This document shows positions 32,816 to 41,971 of a stretch of 64,000 nt of DNA, in pieces. The DNA comes from Dokdonia pacifica (GTDB taxonomy: Bacteria > Bacteroidota > Bacteroidia > Flavobacteriales > Flavobacteriaceae), in NCBI RefSeq assembly GCF_900188275.1, contig NZ_FZNY01000003.1:310001-374000 (forward strand), read 5' to 3'. Position numbers and translations under genes: made by a program. The notes under the pieces were generated by a model. It searched no databases. It was not told the origin of the DNA and saw only the letters and a list, made by a program, of their open reading frames with translations. How positions within the stretch are numbered: the stretch's first letter is position 1; each line of letters begins with the position of its first letter.

Positions 32816-33850
32816 ATGAAAAAAATAACCCTTCTTTTTTTATTTAGTTTTTGTACGCTCATCGCACAAACAGAAAAATATGATCAATTAGATGCCATTT
32901 TCAAAACACTAGAAACAACAGGAAATGGAATGGGCGGAATTTCTATCTATCAGGATGGGAAGGAAGTATATCAAAATGCTTTTGGATATGCTAACATAGA
33001 AAAGAAAATTAAGTCAACAGCAACTACAAAATATCGTATAGGGTCTGTTACAAAAATGTATACATCCACCATTATCATACAACTCATAGAAGAAGGAAAA
33101 CTAGAGTTAGACACGCCTTTGAGTACGTTTTTTCCAAAACTTCCTAATGCTACAATGATTACAGTTAAGAACCTTTTAAAACATCAAAGCGGATTATTTA
33201 ATATTACCGAGGATGATAATTTTGCTACTTGGATGTTCCAACCTCAATCAAGAATTAAAATGCTAGATCGGATGGTGAAGAATGGAGTTATTTTTGAACC
33301 TGGCACCGATACATCATACTGTAACACCAATTATATTTTGCTAGGGTATATCGCAGAAGAAATAACAGGAAAAAGTTTTTATGATATCGTACAGCATATG
33401 ATTGTAGCCCCTTTACAATTAAAACGCACCTATGTTGGTACAGATCGTCCAAAGGGTGATCAAGAAGCTGTGTCACATCAACGTGTTGAAAATCAATGGG
33501 AGGTAGTTAGTGAGTATACAGAGATGAGTGCTCCAGGTGGTGCAGGGGCTATTGTGAGTACGCCATTAGAAGTAAATAAGTTTACCAATGCTTTGTATAC
33601 AGATAAGCTTATGTCTCAAGCTTTTTATCAACAAATGACAGATGTGAGTACAGGAATGGGAATGGGACTAGGAGGAATGCCTATTATGGGAATGCAAGCG
33701 TATGGAATGAGTGGTCAAATAGATGGCTTTAAATCATTAGCTATTTTTTTTCCAGAACAGAAAATCTCTATGACACTTGTGAGTAACGCATATGAATCTT
33801 CTTTACAAGAAATCATGATGCAGGTTTTACAGGTGTTTTTTAAAAATTAA
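32816..33850 (+). CDS. Exported serine hydrolase, beta-lactamase/AmpC-like
   Basis: A 344-residue class C beta-lactamase-fold protein with a signal peptide (MKKITLLFLFSFCTLIAQ). The SxxK motif is Ser77-Lys80 (GSVTK), the YxN motif is in TSYCNTNYILLGY, and the usual HQSGLF loop (LLKHQSGLFN) is present. Members are penicillin-binding-like peptidases, esterases or D-aminopeptidases; true beta-lactamase activity is unlikely to be inferable. Start ATG 32816 fits the signal peptide and the promoter. The ExbB-like gene follows after 30 bases. Confidence 0.88.
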   Translation: MKKITLLFLFSFCTLIAQTEKYDQLDAIFKTLETTGNGMGGISIYQDGKEVYQNAFGYANIEKKIKSTATTKYRIGSVTKMYTSTIIIQLIEEGKLELDTPLSTFFPKLPNATMITVKNLLKHQSGLFNITEDDNFATWMFQPQSRIKMLDRMVKNGVIFEPGTDTSYCNTNYILLGYIAEEITGKSFYDIVQHMIVAPLQLKRTYVGTDRPKGDQEAVSHQRVENQWEVVSEYTEMSAPGGAGAIVSTPLEVNKFTNALYTDKLMSQAFYQQMTDVSTGMGMGLGGMPIMGMQAYGMSGQIDGFKSLAIFFPEQKISMTLVSNAYESSLQEIMMQVLQVFFKN

Positions 33851-33880
33851 TTATTAGTAACTTTAAATTTTAATAGAATT

Positions 33881-34258
33881 ATGTCACAATTAATAGATCG
33901 TATACAAGAAGGTGGACCTGTATTTATGATACCCCTAGTATTAATTATTAGTATCATTGTTGTTTTATTTATAATAGCACTACTTGGTAAGAAGAAATTA
34001 ATGCACGTGTATCAGTTGATAGCACATTTGAGTCTTTTTGGAATGATATGGGGTTTTTTAGGATCAACATTGGGCTTAATATCTGCCTTTGATGCGATAG
34101 AGTCTGTTGGTGAAGTATCACAACCTATGTTTTCAGGAGGTCTCAAAGTAGCTTTGTTAACAACAGTTTTTGGATTGATTACGTTCTTGATTGGAAGAAT
34201 TTCTATGTTAGTATTGACTATAAAATCTCAAATGAGTACTCCGGTAGACGCATCTTAA
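33881..34258 (+). CDS. Short MotA/TolQ/ExbB-like membrane protein
   Basis: A 125-residue protein with three hydrophobic helices (MIPLVLIISIIVVLFIIALL, LSLFGMIWGFLGSTLGLI, GLKVALLTTVFGLITFLIG). The GFLGSTLGLISAFDAIESVGEVSQPMFSGGLKVALLTTVFGL stretch matches the conserved core of the MotA/TolQ/ExbB proton-channel family. It is roughly half the usual size, and no ExbD/TolR-type partner is adjacent. It may be a minimal channel subunit with a partner elsewhere. It ends just before a bidirectional terminator. Confidence 0.78.
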   Translation: MSQLIDRIQEGGPVFMIPLVLIISIIVVLFIIALLGKKKLMHVYQLIAHLSLFGMIWGFLGSTLGLISAFDAIESVGEVSQPMFSGGLKVALLTTVFGLITFLIGRISMLVLTIKSQMSTPVDAS

Positions 34259-34270
34259 TATGACTTATAA

Positions 34271-34310
34271 TTAAAAAATCCCTTTTCAATGTTGAAAAAG
34301 GATTTTTTAA
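34271..34310. terminator. Bidirectional terminator
   Basis: Long inverted repeat, TTAAAAAATCCCTTTTCAA against TTGAAAAAGGATTTTTTAA, between the convergent ExbB-like and lptB genes, with A/T runs on both sides. Confidence 0.88.
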
Positions 34311-34323
34311 TTGTCAATTGAAG

Positions 34324-35064
34324 TTAATCAAATATTTTTTTCTTTCTGAGTTCAAAGTTCTGACCGAGATACACTTTACGTACCATTTCATCGGCGGCGA
34401 GTTCTTCTGGAACTCCATGTTTTAAGATACTTCCCTCAAACATTAGATAGGTTCTATCAGTAATAGCCAAGGTTTCTTGTACATTGTGATCTGTGATAAG
34501 AATACCAATATTCTTATCTTTTAATTGGGCAACAATACGTTGTATATCTTCTACTGCAACAGGATCTACTCCTGCAAAAGGTTCATCTAGTAGTATAAAA
34601 TTTGGTGAGGTAGCTAGTGCACGTGCAATCTCTGTACGACGACGTTCACCTCCAGAGAGTAAATCTCCTCTGTTTTTACGAATATGACCAAGACTAAACT
34701 CTTCTATGAGTTCTTCCATCTTATGAAGCTGTTCTTTTTTAGAAAGCTTAGTTAATTGTAATACACTTAGAATATTATCTTCAATACTTAGTTTTCTAAA
34801 TACAGAAGCCTCTTGTGCGAGATATCCAATACCGTTTTGTGCACGTTTGTACATAGGGTATTTTGTAATCTCTTGATTGTCTAAATAAATGGTTCCTCCA
34901 TTAGGTTTGACCAAACCAACAATCATATAGAAAGAAGTTGTTTTTCCGGCACCATTTGGCCCTAGAAGACCTACAATTTCTCCTTGATTTACTTCTACAG
35001 AAATGCCTTTTACGACCTTTCGGCCTTTATAGGATTTCATTAGATTTTGTGCACTTAACTTCAT
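34324..35064 (-). CDS. lptB: LPS export ABC transporter ATP-binding protein
   Basis: The cytoplasmic ATPase that powers LPS extraction from the inner membrane through LptFG. Walker [10 protein letters not shown] is at 35-43, the Q-loop region is [21 protein letters not shown], the signature is [16 protein letters not shown], and Walker B is [13 protein letters not shown]. The pattern ASVFRKLS and the [12 protein letters not shown] segment are LptB-specific. Length of 246 residues is normal. It sits on the same strand as the KdsD-like gene, both serving LPS. Confidence 0.95.
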   Translation of the reverse strand: MKLSAQNLMKSYKGRKVVKGISVEVNQGEIVGLLGPNGAGKTTSFYMIVGLVKPNGGTIYLDNQEITKYPMYKRAQNGIGYLAQEASVFRKLSIEDNILSVLQLTKLSKKEQLHKMEELIEEFSLGHIRKNRGDLLSGGERRRTEIARALATSPNFILLDEPFAGVDPVAVEDIQRIVAQLKDKNIGILITDHNVQETLAITDRTYLMFEGSILKHGVPEELAADEMVRKVYLGQNFELRKKKIFD

Positions 35065-35140
35065 AGATCGTAAAGATACGTGTTTCGTTGGATTTGCAAT
35101 AAAGGGATGATATACTTTAGGAATGTATTAACGCTACGAT

Positions 35141-35491
35141 TTATGCTTTTTGTGTTTCTAACTCATGCCAAAACTCTCTCGCTCTTCGTAGATGAGGTAT
35201 CACAATAGTACCGCCTACAAGGGTGGCAATACTCATAGTCTCCATCATTTCTTCTGTAGTTACCCCTTCTTTATGGGCTGTTTCAAGGTGGTATTTAATA
35301 CAATCATCACAACGCAATACTGCAGAGGCAACGAGTCCTAAAAGTTCTTTAGTTTTTACATCAAGAGCACCAGCAGCATAGGTATTGGTGTCTAAATTGT
35401 AAATACGCTTAATGACCTTATTATTATCACCAAGGATCATCTCATTCATACGAGTGCGATACTCATTAAATTCTTCTATTTGCTTACTCAT
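35141..35491 (-). CDS. Carboxymuconolactone decarboxylase/AhpD-like protein
   Basis: A 116-residue all-helical protein of the CMD family. The AhpD-like redox motif is present as Cys61-x2-Cys64 and His68 (LRCDDCIKYHLETAHKEG), so a peroxidase-reductase or related thiol role is more likely than lactone decarboxylation. Neighbours are lptB and tatC; the gap to tatC is 59 bases. The substrate is unknown. Confidence 0.87.
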   Translation of the reverse strand: MSKQIEEFNEYRTRMNEMILGDNNKVIKRIYNLDTNTYAAGALDVKTKELLGLVASAVLRCDDCIKYHLETAHKEGVTTEEMMETMSIATLVGGTIVIPHLRRAREFWHELETQKA

Positions 35492-35550
35492 AACTTTATT
35501 TTTCGTACCCTCATTGGAGGGAATCTTATCATATTATATTCACATCAAGT

Positions 35551-36396
35551 TTATGATGCTTGTTGTTTTTTTAATCTTTTTGCTTCTCTTTTTAAAACGA
35601 TACGACTTATTACAATACTCACTTCGTATAAAATTAATACAGGTACCGCAACAATCACTTGTGTTGAGATATCTGGAGGTGTGATAATAGCAGAGAGAAT
35701 AAGTACAATAACGAGTGCATACTTTCGATTCTTTTTTAAGAACTCGGGAGTGACTAATCCTATTTTGGTAAGGAAGTACATAATAATAGGAAGTTCAAAT
35801 ATAATACCTGCTGCTAATATTGATGCTCTCATTAATCCAACGTAAGAATCAATATCAAATTCATTTTGAATTACATCTGCAACTTTGAAACCAGATAAAA
35901 AATTGATAGATAAGGGCGCAATCACATAGTATCCAAAAAATGCACCTATAAAGAATAATAATGAGGCAATTATGATAAATCCTTTTGAACTTTTACGTTC
36001 ATTATCATACAATCCGGGAGAAATAAATTTCCAAAACTCATATAATATATATGGAAAACCTACAACTACACCAGTTGTAATAGAGGTCCAGATAGCTGTA
36101 TTAAATTGGGCACCTACTTTACGACTTTGGATAATAAAATCTAAATCCCCTTCTCCTATACATCCCTTTTCCATACCTACTAAGTTGGAGATTCGACAAA
36201 GAATATCATAAGAAACAAATTCAGGATATGAAGGTCCAAGAATGATTACTTCGAATAAAAAATCTATAAAAATAAAAGCTACGGTACCAATAATCACAAC
36301 AGCGAGTGTAGATCTTATAAGGTGCCAGCGTAATTCTTCTAGGTGATCCAAGAATGACATTTCTGCCTCTTGTTTTTTTGTGTTTTTGGCTGCCAT
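35551..36396 (-). CDS. tatC: Twin-arginine translocase subunit TatC
   Basis: The receptor subunit of the Tat pathway, which exports folded proteins. The 281 residues begin with the typical MSFLDHLEELRWHLIRS stretch, followed by six hydrophobic helices and the conserved FKFISPGLYDNERK-type loop (here EFWKFISPGLYDNERKSS). It carries a longer first periplasmic loop (residues about 65-105) with two Cys (LCRISN, KGCIGEG), common in Bacteroidota. No tatA is adjacent. The start overlaps the stop of the isomerase gene by one base. Confidence 0.95.
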   Translation of the reverse strand: MAAKNTKKQEAEMSFLDHLEELRWHLIRSTLAVVIIGTVAFIFIDFLFEVIILGPSYPEFVSYDILCRISNLVGMEKGCIGEGDLDFIIQSRKVGAQFNTAIWTSITTGVVVGFPYILYEFWKFISPGLYDNERKSSKGFIIIASLLFFIGAFFGYYVIAPLSINFLSGFKVADVIQNEFDIDSYVGLMRASILAAGIIFELPIIMYFLTKIGLVTPEFLKKNRKYALVIVLILSAIITPPDISTQVIVAVPVLILYEVSIVISRIVLKREAKRLKKQQAS

Positions 36397-37361
36397 TAAA
36401 TAATTCCTTCTTTTATTAAATCATGTATATGCACTACACCACTATAGACTCCTTGATGCGTAGCAAGTAATTGGCTAATGCCATTTTCTTCTAAGATACG
36501 TTTTGCAGTAACTGCCATGGCGTCATTATCAATAGTTTTAGGAGATGCGCTCATGATATCTTTTGCAGTGAGCCCTTCTAGGGTGTCATTTTTTGAGAGC
36601 ATTCTTCGTAAGTCTCCATCAGTAATAATTCCAATAATTTTTTGATCTTCAACCACAGCGGTAACGCCTAATCGTTTTGCAGAGATTTCTACAATAACTT
36701 CTTTGATACTAGCCTCTGGAGATACAGATGGTTTTTCGTGTATTTGAGTCAGGTCACTTACACGTAAATATAGTTTTTTACCTAAGGCGCCTCCAGGATG
36801 ATATTTAGCAAAATCTTTATCAGAAAAACCTTTTAAATCCAATAAAGCTACCGCTACAGCATCACCTACAACGAGTTGAGCAGTAGTACTTGTAGTAGGC
36901 GCTAAGTTATTAGGACATGCTTCTACGGATACTTGTGCGTGTAAAACAAAATTGGCTTGAGTGCCTAAAAAAGAATCTTTGTTGGAAGTAATAGCAATAA
37001 GCGGGTTATTAGTCTTCTTGATGAGCGGTACTAATACTTTAATTTCTGGAGTATTTCCACTTTTAGAAATACAAATCACAACATCATCTTTTTGTACGGT
37101 ACCTAAATCTCCGTGTATGGCATCGGCGGCATGCATGAATATAGCAGGGGTTCCCGTACTATTAAGTGTTGCCACAATTTTTTGTGCGATAATGGCACTT
37201 TTTCCGATTCCTGTAATGATCACCCGTCCTACTGAGTTATAAATTACTTCTACAGCTTGTGCAAATTCTTCATCTATGAGTGTGTGAAGATGAGCAATGG
37301 CTTCTTGTTCTATAGCTATGGTTTTCTGGGCGCTAGCAATTATCTGCTGTAATATGTTCAA
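36396..37361 (-). CDS. kdsD: KpsF/GutQ-type sugar-phosphate isomerase
   Basis: D-arabinose 5-phosphate isomerase, which makes the precursor of KDO for LPS. A SIS domain is visible (VIITGIGKSAIIAQKIVATLNSTGTPAIFMHAADAIHGDLG, VICISKSGNTPE) followed by two CBS domains (about 205-320; GVTAVVEDQKIIGIITDGDLRRML). The length of 321 residues is typical. The start is TTG 37361, since an in-frame stop lies 2 codons upstream and no good ATG follows; a minus-strand promoter TACCTTTG is 57 bases upstream. It is coupled to tatC. Confidence 0.92.
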   Translation of the reverse strand: MNILQQIIASAQKTIAIEQEAIAHLHTLIDEEFAQAVEVIYNSVGRVIITGIGKSAIIAQKIVATLNSTGTPAIFMHAADAIHGDLGTVQKDDVVICISKSGNTPEIKVLVPLIKKTNNPLIAITSNKDSFLGTQANFVLHAQVSVEACPNNLAPTTSTTAQLVVGDAVAVALLDLKGFSDKDFAKYHPGGALGKKLYLRVSDLTQIHEKPSVSPEASIKEVIVEISAKRLGVTAVVEDQKIIGIITDGDLRRMLSKNDTLEGLTAKDIMSASPKTIDNDAMAVTAKRILEENGISQLLATHQGVYSGVVHIHDLIKEGII

Positions 37362-37417
37362 AATTTAGTTTTTATTAGGTTTGTATACCGTAAGGAATTC
37401 ACTATATTTATGTAATA

Positions 37418-37425
37418 CAAAGGTA
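37418..37425 (-). promoter_or_regulatory. Bacteroidota -7 promoter element (TACCTTTG)
   Basis: Exact TAnnTTTG on the minus strand, 57 bases before the TTG start of the isomerase gene. Confidence 0.6.
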
Positions 37426-37446
37426 TGCAAAAATGCACAAGAATAA

Positions 37447-39642
37447 ATGAATACTGGGCAATTAGACTTACACGCTGCACTTAAAAAATATTTTGGTTTT
37501 GGGCAGTTCAAAGGACTTCAAGAAGAAGTTATAAAAAGTATTGTTGGAGGAGATCATACATTTGTGATTATGCCCACAGGCGGCGGAAAATCACTATGTT
37601 ATCAATTACCAGCACTGCTTAAAGGAGGTACAGCAATTGTGGTTTCGCCATTAATTGCGTTAATGAAAAATCAAGTAGATGCACTGCGGGGAATCTCCCA
37701 AGAAGAAGGAATTGCACATGTACTGAACTCTTCATTAACCAAAGGAGAGATTAAAACAGTAAAAGAAGATATTTCTCGAGGTGTCACAAAACTCTTATAT
37801 GTGGCTCCAGAATCACTTACTAAAGAAGAAAATGCAGAGTTTTTAAGATCTGTTCCTATTTCTTTTTTAGCTATAGATGAAGCACATTGTATTTCAGAAT
37901 GGGGACATGATTTTAGACCAGAATATCGTAACCTCCGTAATATTATAAAACGTATAGGTGATAATATTCCTATTATAGCTGTAACTGCTACGGCAACTCC
38001 TAAAGTTCAAGAAGATATTCTCAAAAATTTAGGAATTACAAATGCCAACACATTTAAAGCTTCTTTTAATAGACCCAACTTATATTATGAAATTCGTCCT
38101 AAAACCAAGGATGTAGATGGAGATATTATTCGGTTTGTAAAACAAAATGAAGGTAAGAGCGGTATTGTGTATTGTCTTTCGCGAAAGCGAGTTGAAGAAT
38201 TAGCACAAACCTTACAAGTAAATGGCCTTAAAGCGGTTCCTTATCATGCGGGACTCGATGCAAAAACACGTGCAAAACATCAAGATATGTTTTTGATGGA
38301 AGATGCAGATGTTGTAGTTGCTACCATTGCTTTTGGGATGGGAATTGATAAACCAGATGTGCGTTTTGTAATTCATCACGATATTCCTAAGAGTATTGAG
38401 AGTTATTATCAAGAAACTGGACGTGCAGGACGTGATGGAGGAGAAGGTCACTGTCTAGCTTTTTATGCCTATAAAGATATTGAGAAACTCGAAAAGTTTA
38501 TGAGTGGAAAACCTGTTGCAGAACAGGAAATTGGACATGCATTGCTTCAAGAGGTCGTCGCTTATGCAGAGACAAGTATGTCTAGACGTAAATTTATCTT
38601 GCATTACTTTGGAGAAGAGTTTGACAATGAAACTGGAGAAGGAGGAATGCTAGATGACAATATGCGTCACCCTAAAAAGAAACATGAAGCCAAAGATGAA
38701 TTGGTTAAAATACTCAAAGTAGTACGGGATACTAATCAAATCTATAAGAGTAAAGAATTGGTCTTTACAATGTTAGGTAAAGAAAATGCAATTATTACGT
38801 CTCATAAAACACATCAGCAACCTTTCTTTGGTTGTGGTAGTGAACGTGAAAAAACCTATTGGCATGCCTTATTACGCCAAGCCTTGGTTGCGGGCTATAT
38901 ATCAAAAGATATAGAAACTTATGGTGTTATAAAAATTACTGATAAAGGACTAGCTTTTATAGATGCTCCTTCATCATTTATGATGACAGATGATCATATA
39001 TATGACGAAAGCGCAAGTAATCAAATAGTTTCAGGTGCTAAAGGAGGAGGAGCCGATAAAGTGCTTGTTGAAATGCTAAAAGATCTTCGTAAAAAAGTAT
39101 CTAAAAAACTCAATGTACCTCCATATATTGTTTTTCAAGATCCATCTATAAATGATATGGCTATAAAATACCCTATGACTATAGAAGAACTTTCTTCTGT
39201 GCATGGTGTAGGAGATGGGAAGGCTAAAAAATATGGAAAGGACTTTGTTGCACTCATAGATACATACGTAAAAGAAAATGATATTTTACGACCCGATGAT
39301 CTTATTGTAAAAAGCACTGGAGCTAATAGTGGTCTAAAACTATACATCATCCAAAATGTAGACCGTAAGTTGCCACTTGATGATATAGCATCTGCCAAAG
39401 GTAAAGAGATGCCTGAGTTCATTAAAGAAATGGAAGCTATTGTTTACAGCGGAACAAAACTTAATATCTCTTATTGGATTGATGATATTCTAGATGAAGA
39501 TCAGCAGGAAGAACTTCATGAATATTTTATGGAGGCAGAAACCGATGGTATAGAAGCTGCTCTTGAAGAGTTTGATGGCGATTATGATGACGAAGAATTA
39601 CGTCTTTATCGTATCAAGTTTATCAGTGAGGTGGCTAATTAA
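37447..39642 (+). CDS. recQ: ATP-dependent DNA helicase RecQ
   Basis: A 731-residue 3'-5' helicase for recombination and replication repair. Motif I is MPTGGGKSLCYQLPAL (TGGGKS at 44-49), motif II is AIDEAHCISEWGHDFRPEY, motif VI is YYQETGRAGRDGGEGHCLAFY. A zinc/winged-helix (RQC) region and an HRDC domain (VPPYIVFQDPSINDMAIKYPMTIEELSSVHGVGDGKAKKYG) follow; the last about 100 residues are an acidic extension. An imperfect palindrome copy at 38176-38189 codes LSRKR at CLSRKRVEEL, which is a conserved helicase segment, so it may be a chance match. Confidence 0.95.
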   Translation: MNTGQLDLHAALKKYFGFGQFKGLQEEVIKSIVGGDHTFVIMPTGGGKSLCYQLPALLKGGTAIVVSPLIALMKNQVDALRGISQEEGIAHVLNSSLTKGEIKTVKEDISRGVTKLLYVAPESLTKEENAEFLRSVPISFLAIDEAHCISEWGHDFRPEYRNLRNIIKRIGDNIPIIAVTATATPKVQEDILKNLGITNANTFKASFNRPNLYYEIRPKTKDVDGDIIRFVKQNEGKSGIVYCLSRKRVEELAQTLQVNGLKAVPYHAGLDAKTRAKHQDMFLMEDADVVVATIAFGMGIDKPDVRFVIHHDIPKSIESYYQETGRAGRDGGEGHCLAFYAYKDIEKLEKFMSGKPVAEQEIGHALLQEVVAYAETSMSRRKFILHYFGEEFDNETGEGGMLDDNMRHPKKKHEAKDELVKILKVVRDTNQIYKSKELVFTMLGKENAIITSHKTHQQPFFGCGSEREKTYWHALLRQALVAGYISKDIETYGVIKITDKGLAFIDAPSSFMMTDDHIYDESASNQIVSGAKGGGADKVLVEMLKDLRKKVSKKLNVPPYIVFQDPSINDMAIKYPMTIEELSSVHGVGDGKAKKYGKDFVALIDTYVKENDILRPDDLIVKSTGANSGLKLYIIQNVDRKLPLDDIASAKGKEMPEFIKEMEAIVYSGTKLNISYWIDDILDEDQQEELHEYFMEAETDGIEAALEEFDGDYDDEELRLYRIKFISEVAN
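38176..38189. repeat. Imperfect palindrome copy (inside recQ)
   Basis: CTTTCGCGAAAG is intact and the right flank continues CGA, but the left flank is T instead of G. Read as LSRKR in a helicase motif where such residues are common, so its membership is uncertain. Confidence 0.6.
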
Positions 39643-39737
39643 TTGTATTGCTTTTTATATATATGCTTTCAAAGAGCATAGCGATGCACAACTTTATACT
39701 GAGTTTTATCGAAGTACAAAAGCGTACATTGAAGCAT

Positions 39738-39777
39738 AAAAAAATCAGGCAAACATACTATGTATGATTACCTGATC
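39738..39777 (-). terminator. Terminator of the DUF6249-like gene
   Basis: On the minus strand an imperfect stem (ATCAGG outer arms, CATAC/GTATG inner arms) is followed by seven T. Confidence 0.65.
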
Positions 39778-39799
39778 TTACAAGCAATGTGTTATACAA

Positions 39800-40138
39800 T
39801 TACTTTACTAATTTCCTTGTTAAGAAGAATCCTGCCAGTAAGCCTGTTCCAGCCATTAAGAATATGATTCCTGGATATAGAGCATCGTTATATCCTACAG
39901 TTTCTTGAAGCATTAATGCGATTAGAATTCCTGTTCCTATACCCATTAATAGTAACGCTATATTCAGTACAAGAATTTTCCAAATAGGTGGTGTTTCTCT
40001 TGATTGCTTAAAGATTCCAGCATCCATTCCTTTTTCTATAAGTGCCAAACGCTCTTTGTTACGTGTAGAATAATGTAGGTATGCGATCCCGAAAATTGAT
40101 CCAAAAATGCATAAGAATATGATAATTTCTCCTCCCAT
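39800..40138 (-). CDS. DUF6249-like membrane protein
   Basis: A 112-residue protein with three hydrophobic helices (IIIFLCIFGSIFGIAYL, ILVLNIALLLMGIGTGILIALML, LYPGIIFLMAGTGLLAGFFL). The cytoplasmic loop RNKERLALIEKGMDAGIF is the recognised mark of this family, which in Bacteroidota is often found near ECF sigma factor genes; an ECF sigma gene lies about 2 kb away here. Function is unknown. It has its own terminator. Confidence 0.75.
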   Translation of the reverse strand: MGGEIIIFLCIFGSIFGIAYLHYSTRNKERLALIEKGMDAGIFKQSRETPPIWKILVLNIALLLMGIGTGILIALMLQETVGYNDALYPGIIFLMAGTGLLAGFFLTRKLVK

Positions 40139-40230
40139 AATAGTCGATTTTTAATTGATTACAAATTATTTATTTGCCCATATGACGAAAGGTTTTTTAA
40201 AACGGTTACAGAATTTATAAAGTTTTTTTT

Positions 40231-40242
40231 GCTTTCGCGAAA
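40231..40242. repeat. Truncated palindrome copy (intergenic)
   Basis: GCTTTCGCGAAA is present but the right arm ends in ATT instead of GC. It is between the DUF6249-like and VOC genes. Confidence 0.6.
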
Positions 40243-40280
40243 ATTAACTCAGAAATCAAAGCAATGTAATACAGACATTT

Positions 40281-40712
40281 TTAGTTCTGGACGTAATTAC
40301 TATACTTATTTCTTTCTTCAGGAACTTCACTGAGATACTGTACAAATTCAAACTGATTTCCATCTGCATCTGCAAAATAATCTCTAATTCTAAATTCCTC
40401 TACTTGCTTCGGATAATCTCGTTGATACCCATTATTTAAAAGATTAGTAGCAATGTCTTCTACATTGGGTACAACAAATGCTAAATGATTGATACCAATT
40501 TTCTCATAGTTGTTTTCAGCTTTGATATGATTTTCTGTTGCTTGATTAATGGCAACATATGTATAATCATCTCCCAGATGTACCCATTCTCTAACATCGT
40601 TACCGCCTCCTCGTATTTTAAAATGAGGAAAAGCAATTTGGAAAAATTGTATGGCTTCTTGTAAGTTACTTACGGTAATGTTAGCGTGTTCTAAATATAT
40701 ATGCTGTGTCAT
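40281..40712 (-). CDS. VOC-superfamily (glyoxalase/bleomycin-resistance-like) protein
   Basis: A 143-residue protein with two beta-alpha-beta-beta-beta repeats: LEHANITVSNLQEAIQFFQIAFP starts the first and NHLAFVVPNVEDIATNLLNNGY the second, ending in YFADADGNQFEFVQYL. Metal ligands at the usual positions would be His in LEHAN, His in INHLAF and Glu in FEFVQ. The substrate is unknown. It stands alone with a 117-base gap upstream. Confidence 0.82.
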   Translation of the reverse strand: MTQHIYLEHANITVSNLQEAIQFFQIAFPHFKIRGGGNDVREWVHLGDDYTYVAINQATENHIKAENNYEKIGINHLAFVVPNVEDIATNLLNNGYQRDYPKQVEEFRIRDYFADADGNQFEFVQYLSEVPEERNKYSNYVQN

Positions 40713-40829
40713 AAATAAAAGTGTTTATTAGTTATGACAAATATCTACAGAGAAAATGATGTGTAAAACGAACTTATGTACAGAAAGATACCTGTACGAT
40801 AGTACAGGTGGAAAGAAATTTAGTAGAAA

Positions 40830-41762
40830 TTAAATACTAAAAAGCCCTCTTTTTAAACCAATATCTACTGCTTCGGTACGATTAGTAGCATTGAGTTTGG
40901 ATAGTATGGCAGTAATATGAAACTTAACCGTTCGCTCTGTGATGAATAATTGTGTCCCAATTTGCTCATTAGTAAGTCCCTTTTTTATGAGAGTGAGTAC
41001 TTGTAACTCTCGTTTTGTAATAGGCATTTCGGGGTAATTAAACTCATGAAGTGTTTTACCAGTTTGCTCAAGGGTTTCAGTTTCCTTAAGAAGTGTTTTT
41101 AATTGATGCTGTAAGTCTGTTGCTTTGTTAAGAGCCTCTTGTATTTTACTTTTTTCACTCTTTACACTTTCAAGAGATGAAATAATAGCTTCTATCTTTG
41201 GAAATAGTACTGCTTCAGAGATTTTACTCAAGGTTGTTCCTGATGTTACATCTTTAGAAGGTTGCTGTAAACGCGCGCGTTGTATGGCTGTTCCCACCAA
41301 TTCACTAATCGTATTAAGAATAGTCAATTCTTTTTCAGTAAGTTGTCGTGTTTCTTTACTTAGTAAGTTGATGAGTCCTACTTTTTGATCATTAATAATG
41401 ATAGGAATAGTAGCATGAAACTTTAAATCATTAGTGCCTGAGCTGATATCTTTTAATCTTGAACAAGCAATTTCACTAATGTTTACTGCTTGATTAATAT
41501 CGTCAGATAGGTATTGTTTTATACAGTAACACCAACCCGATAAGCGTTCGGGGAAATTACTTAGTGCAGGTGGTAAATTATGAGACACTGCTAAATACAC
41601 CGATTCGTTATCTGGTTCAGTAAGCCAAATCCAACCCGTTTCTATACCCAGAATCTCAGCTGTTTTTTCTAAAGATTTACGAAGTGCCGCATGCAAAGAA
41701 AATTCTTTGTTGAGGTGACTTGCGATTTCATATAGATGAGAAAAGTAATCCTTATCGTTCAT
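40830..41762 (-). CDS. GAF-domain LuxR/NarL-type transcription regulator
   Basis: A 310-residue regulator. The first about 160 residues form a GAF domain (LEKTAEILGIETGWIWLTEP, FHATIPIIINDQKVGLINLLS), a coiled-coil linker runs to residue 240, and the C-terminus is a LuxR helix-turn-helix (ITKRELQVLTLIKKGLTNEQIGTQLFITERTVKFHITAILSKL). The GAF domain may bind a small ligand or sense redox through its Cys residues (WCYCIKQ, ACSRLK). It is divergent from the ECF sigma gene across a 209-base region. Confidence 0.88.
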   Translation of the reverse strand: MNDKDYFSHLYEIASHLNKEFSLHAALRKSLEKTAEILGIETGWIWLTEPDNESVYLAVSHNLPPALSNFPERLSGWCYCIKQYLSDDINQAVNISEIACSRLKDISSGTNDLKFHATIPIIINDQKVGLINLLSKETRQLTEKELTILNTISELVGTAIQRARLQQPSKDVTSGTTLSKISEAVLFPKIEAIISSLESVKSEKSKIQEALNKATDLQHQLKTLLKETETLEQTGKTLHEFNYPEMPITKRELQVLTLIKKGLTNEQIGTQLFITERTVKFHITAILSKLNATNRTEAVDIGLKRGLFSI

Positions 41763-41959
41763 TATTTGGCATTAACTATTAATAAATGCATGTAGCTTTC
41801 GTTATGTGCAATCTACATATAAAACTAGTGATTAATTATATATTTCAATAAGATCATTTATAAATCTAGACACTGTTTTTCTGCCTACGAAGAGGTCTCA
41901 TATCTTTTTTTGTAACTTTTCTAACAATTCCTGTAACCATATGATACTTTAAGCAGTCT

Positions 41960-41967
41960 TACGTTTG
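41960..41967 (+). promoter_or_regulatory. Bacteroidota -7 promoter element (TACGTTTG)
   Basis: Exact TAnnTTTG ending four bases before the sigma factor ATG at 41972, so the mRNA would be leaderless or nearly so. Confidence 0.6.
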
Positions 41968-41971
41968 TACA

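Noticed and set aside
38176-38189. recQ LSRKR site as a full member of the palindrome family
   Set aside because: One arm is mismatched and the residues fit a conserved helicase stretch, so it is listed only as imperfect.
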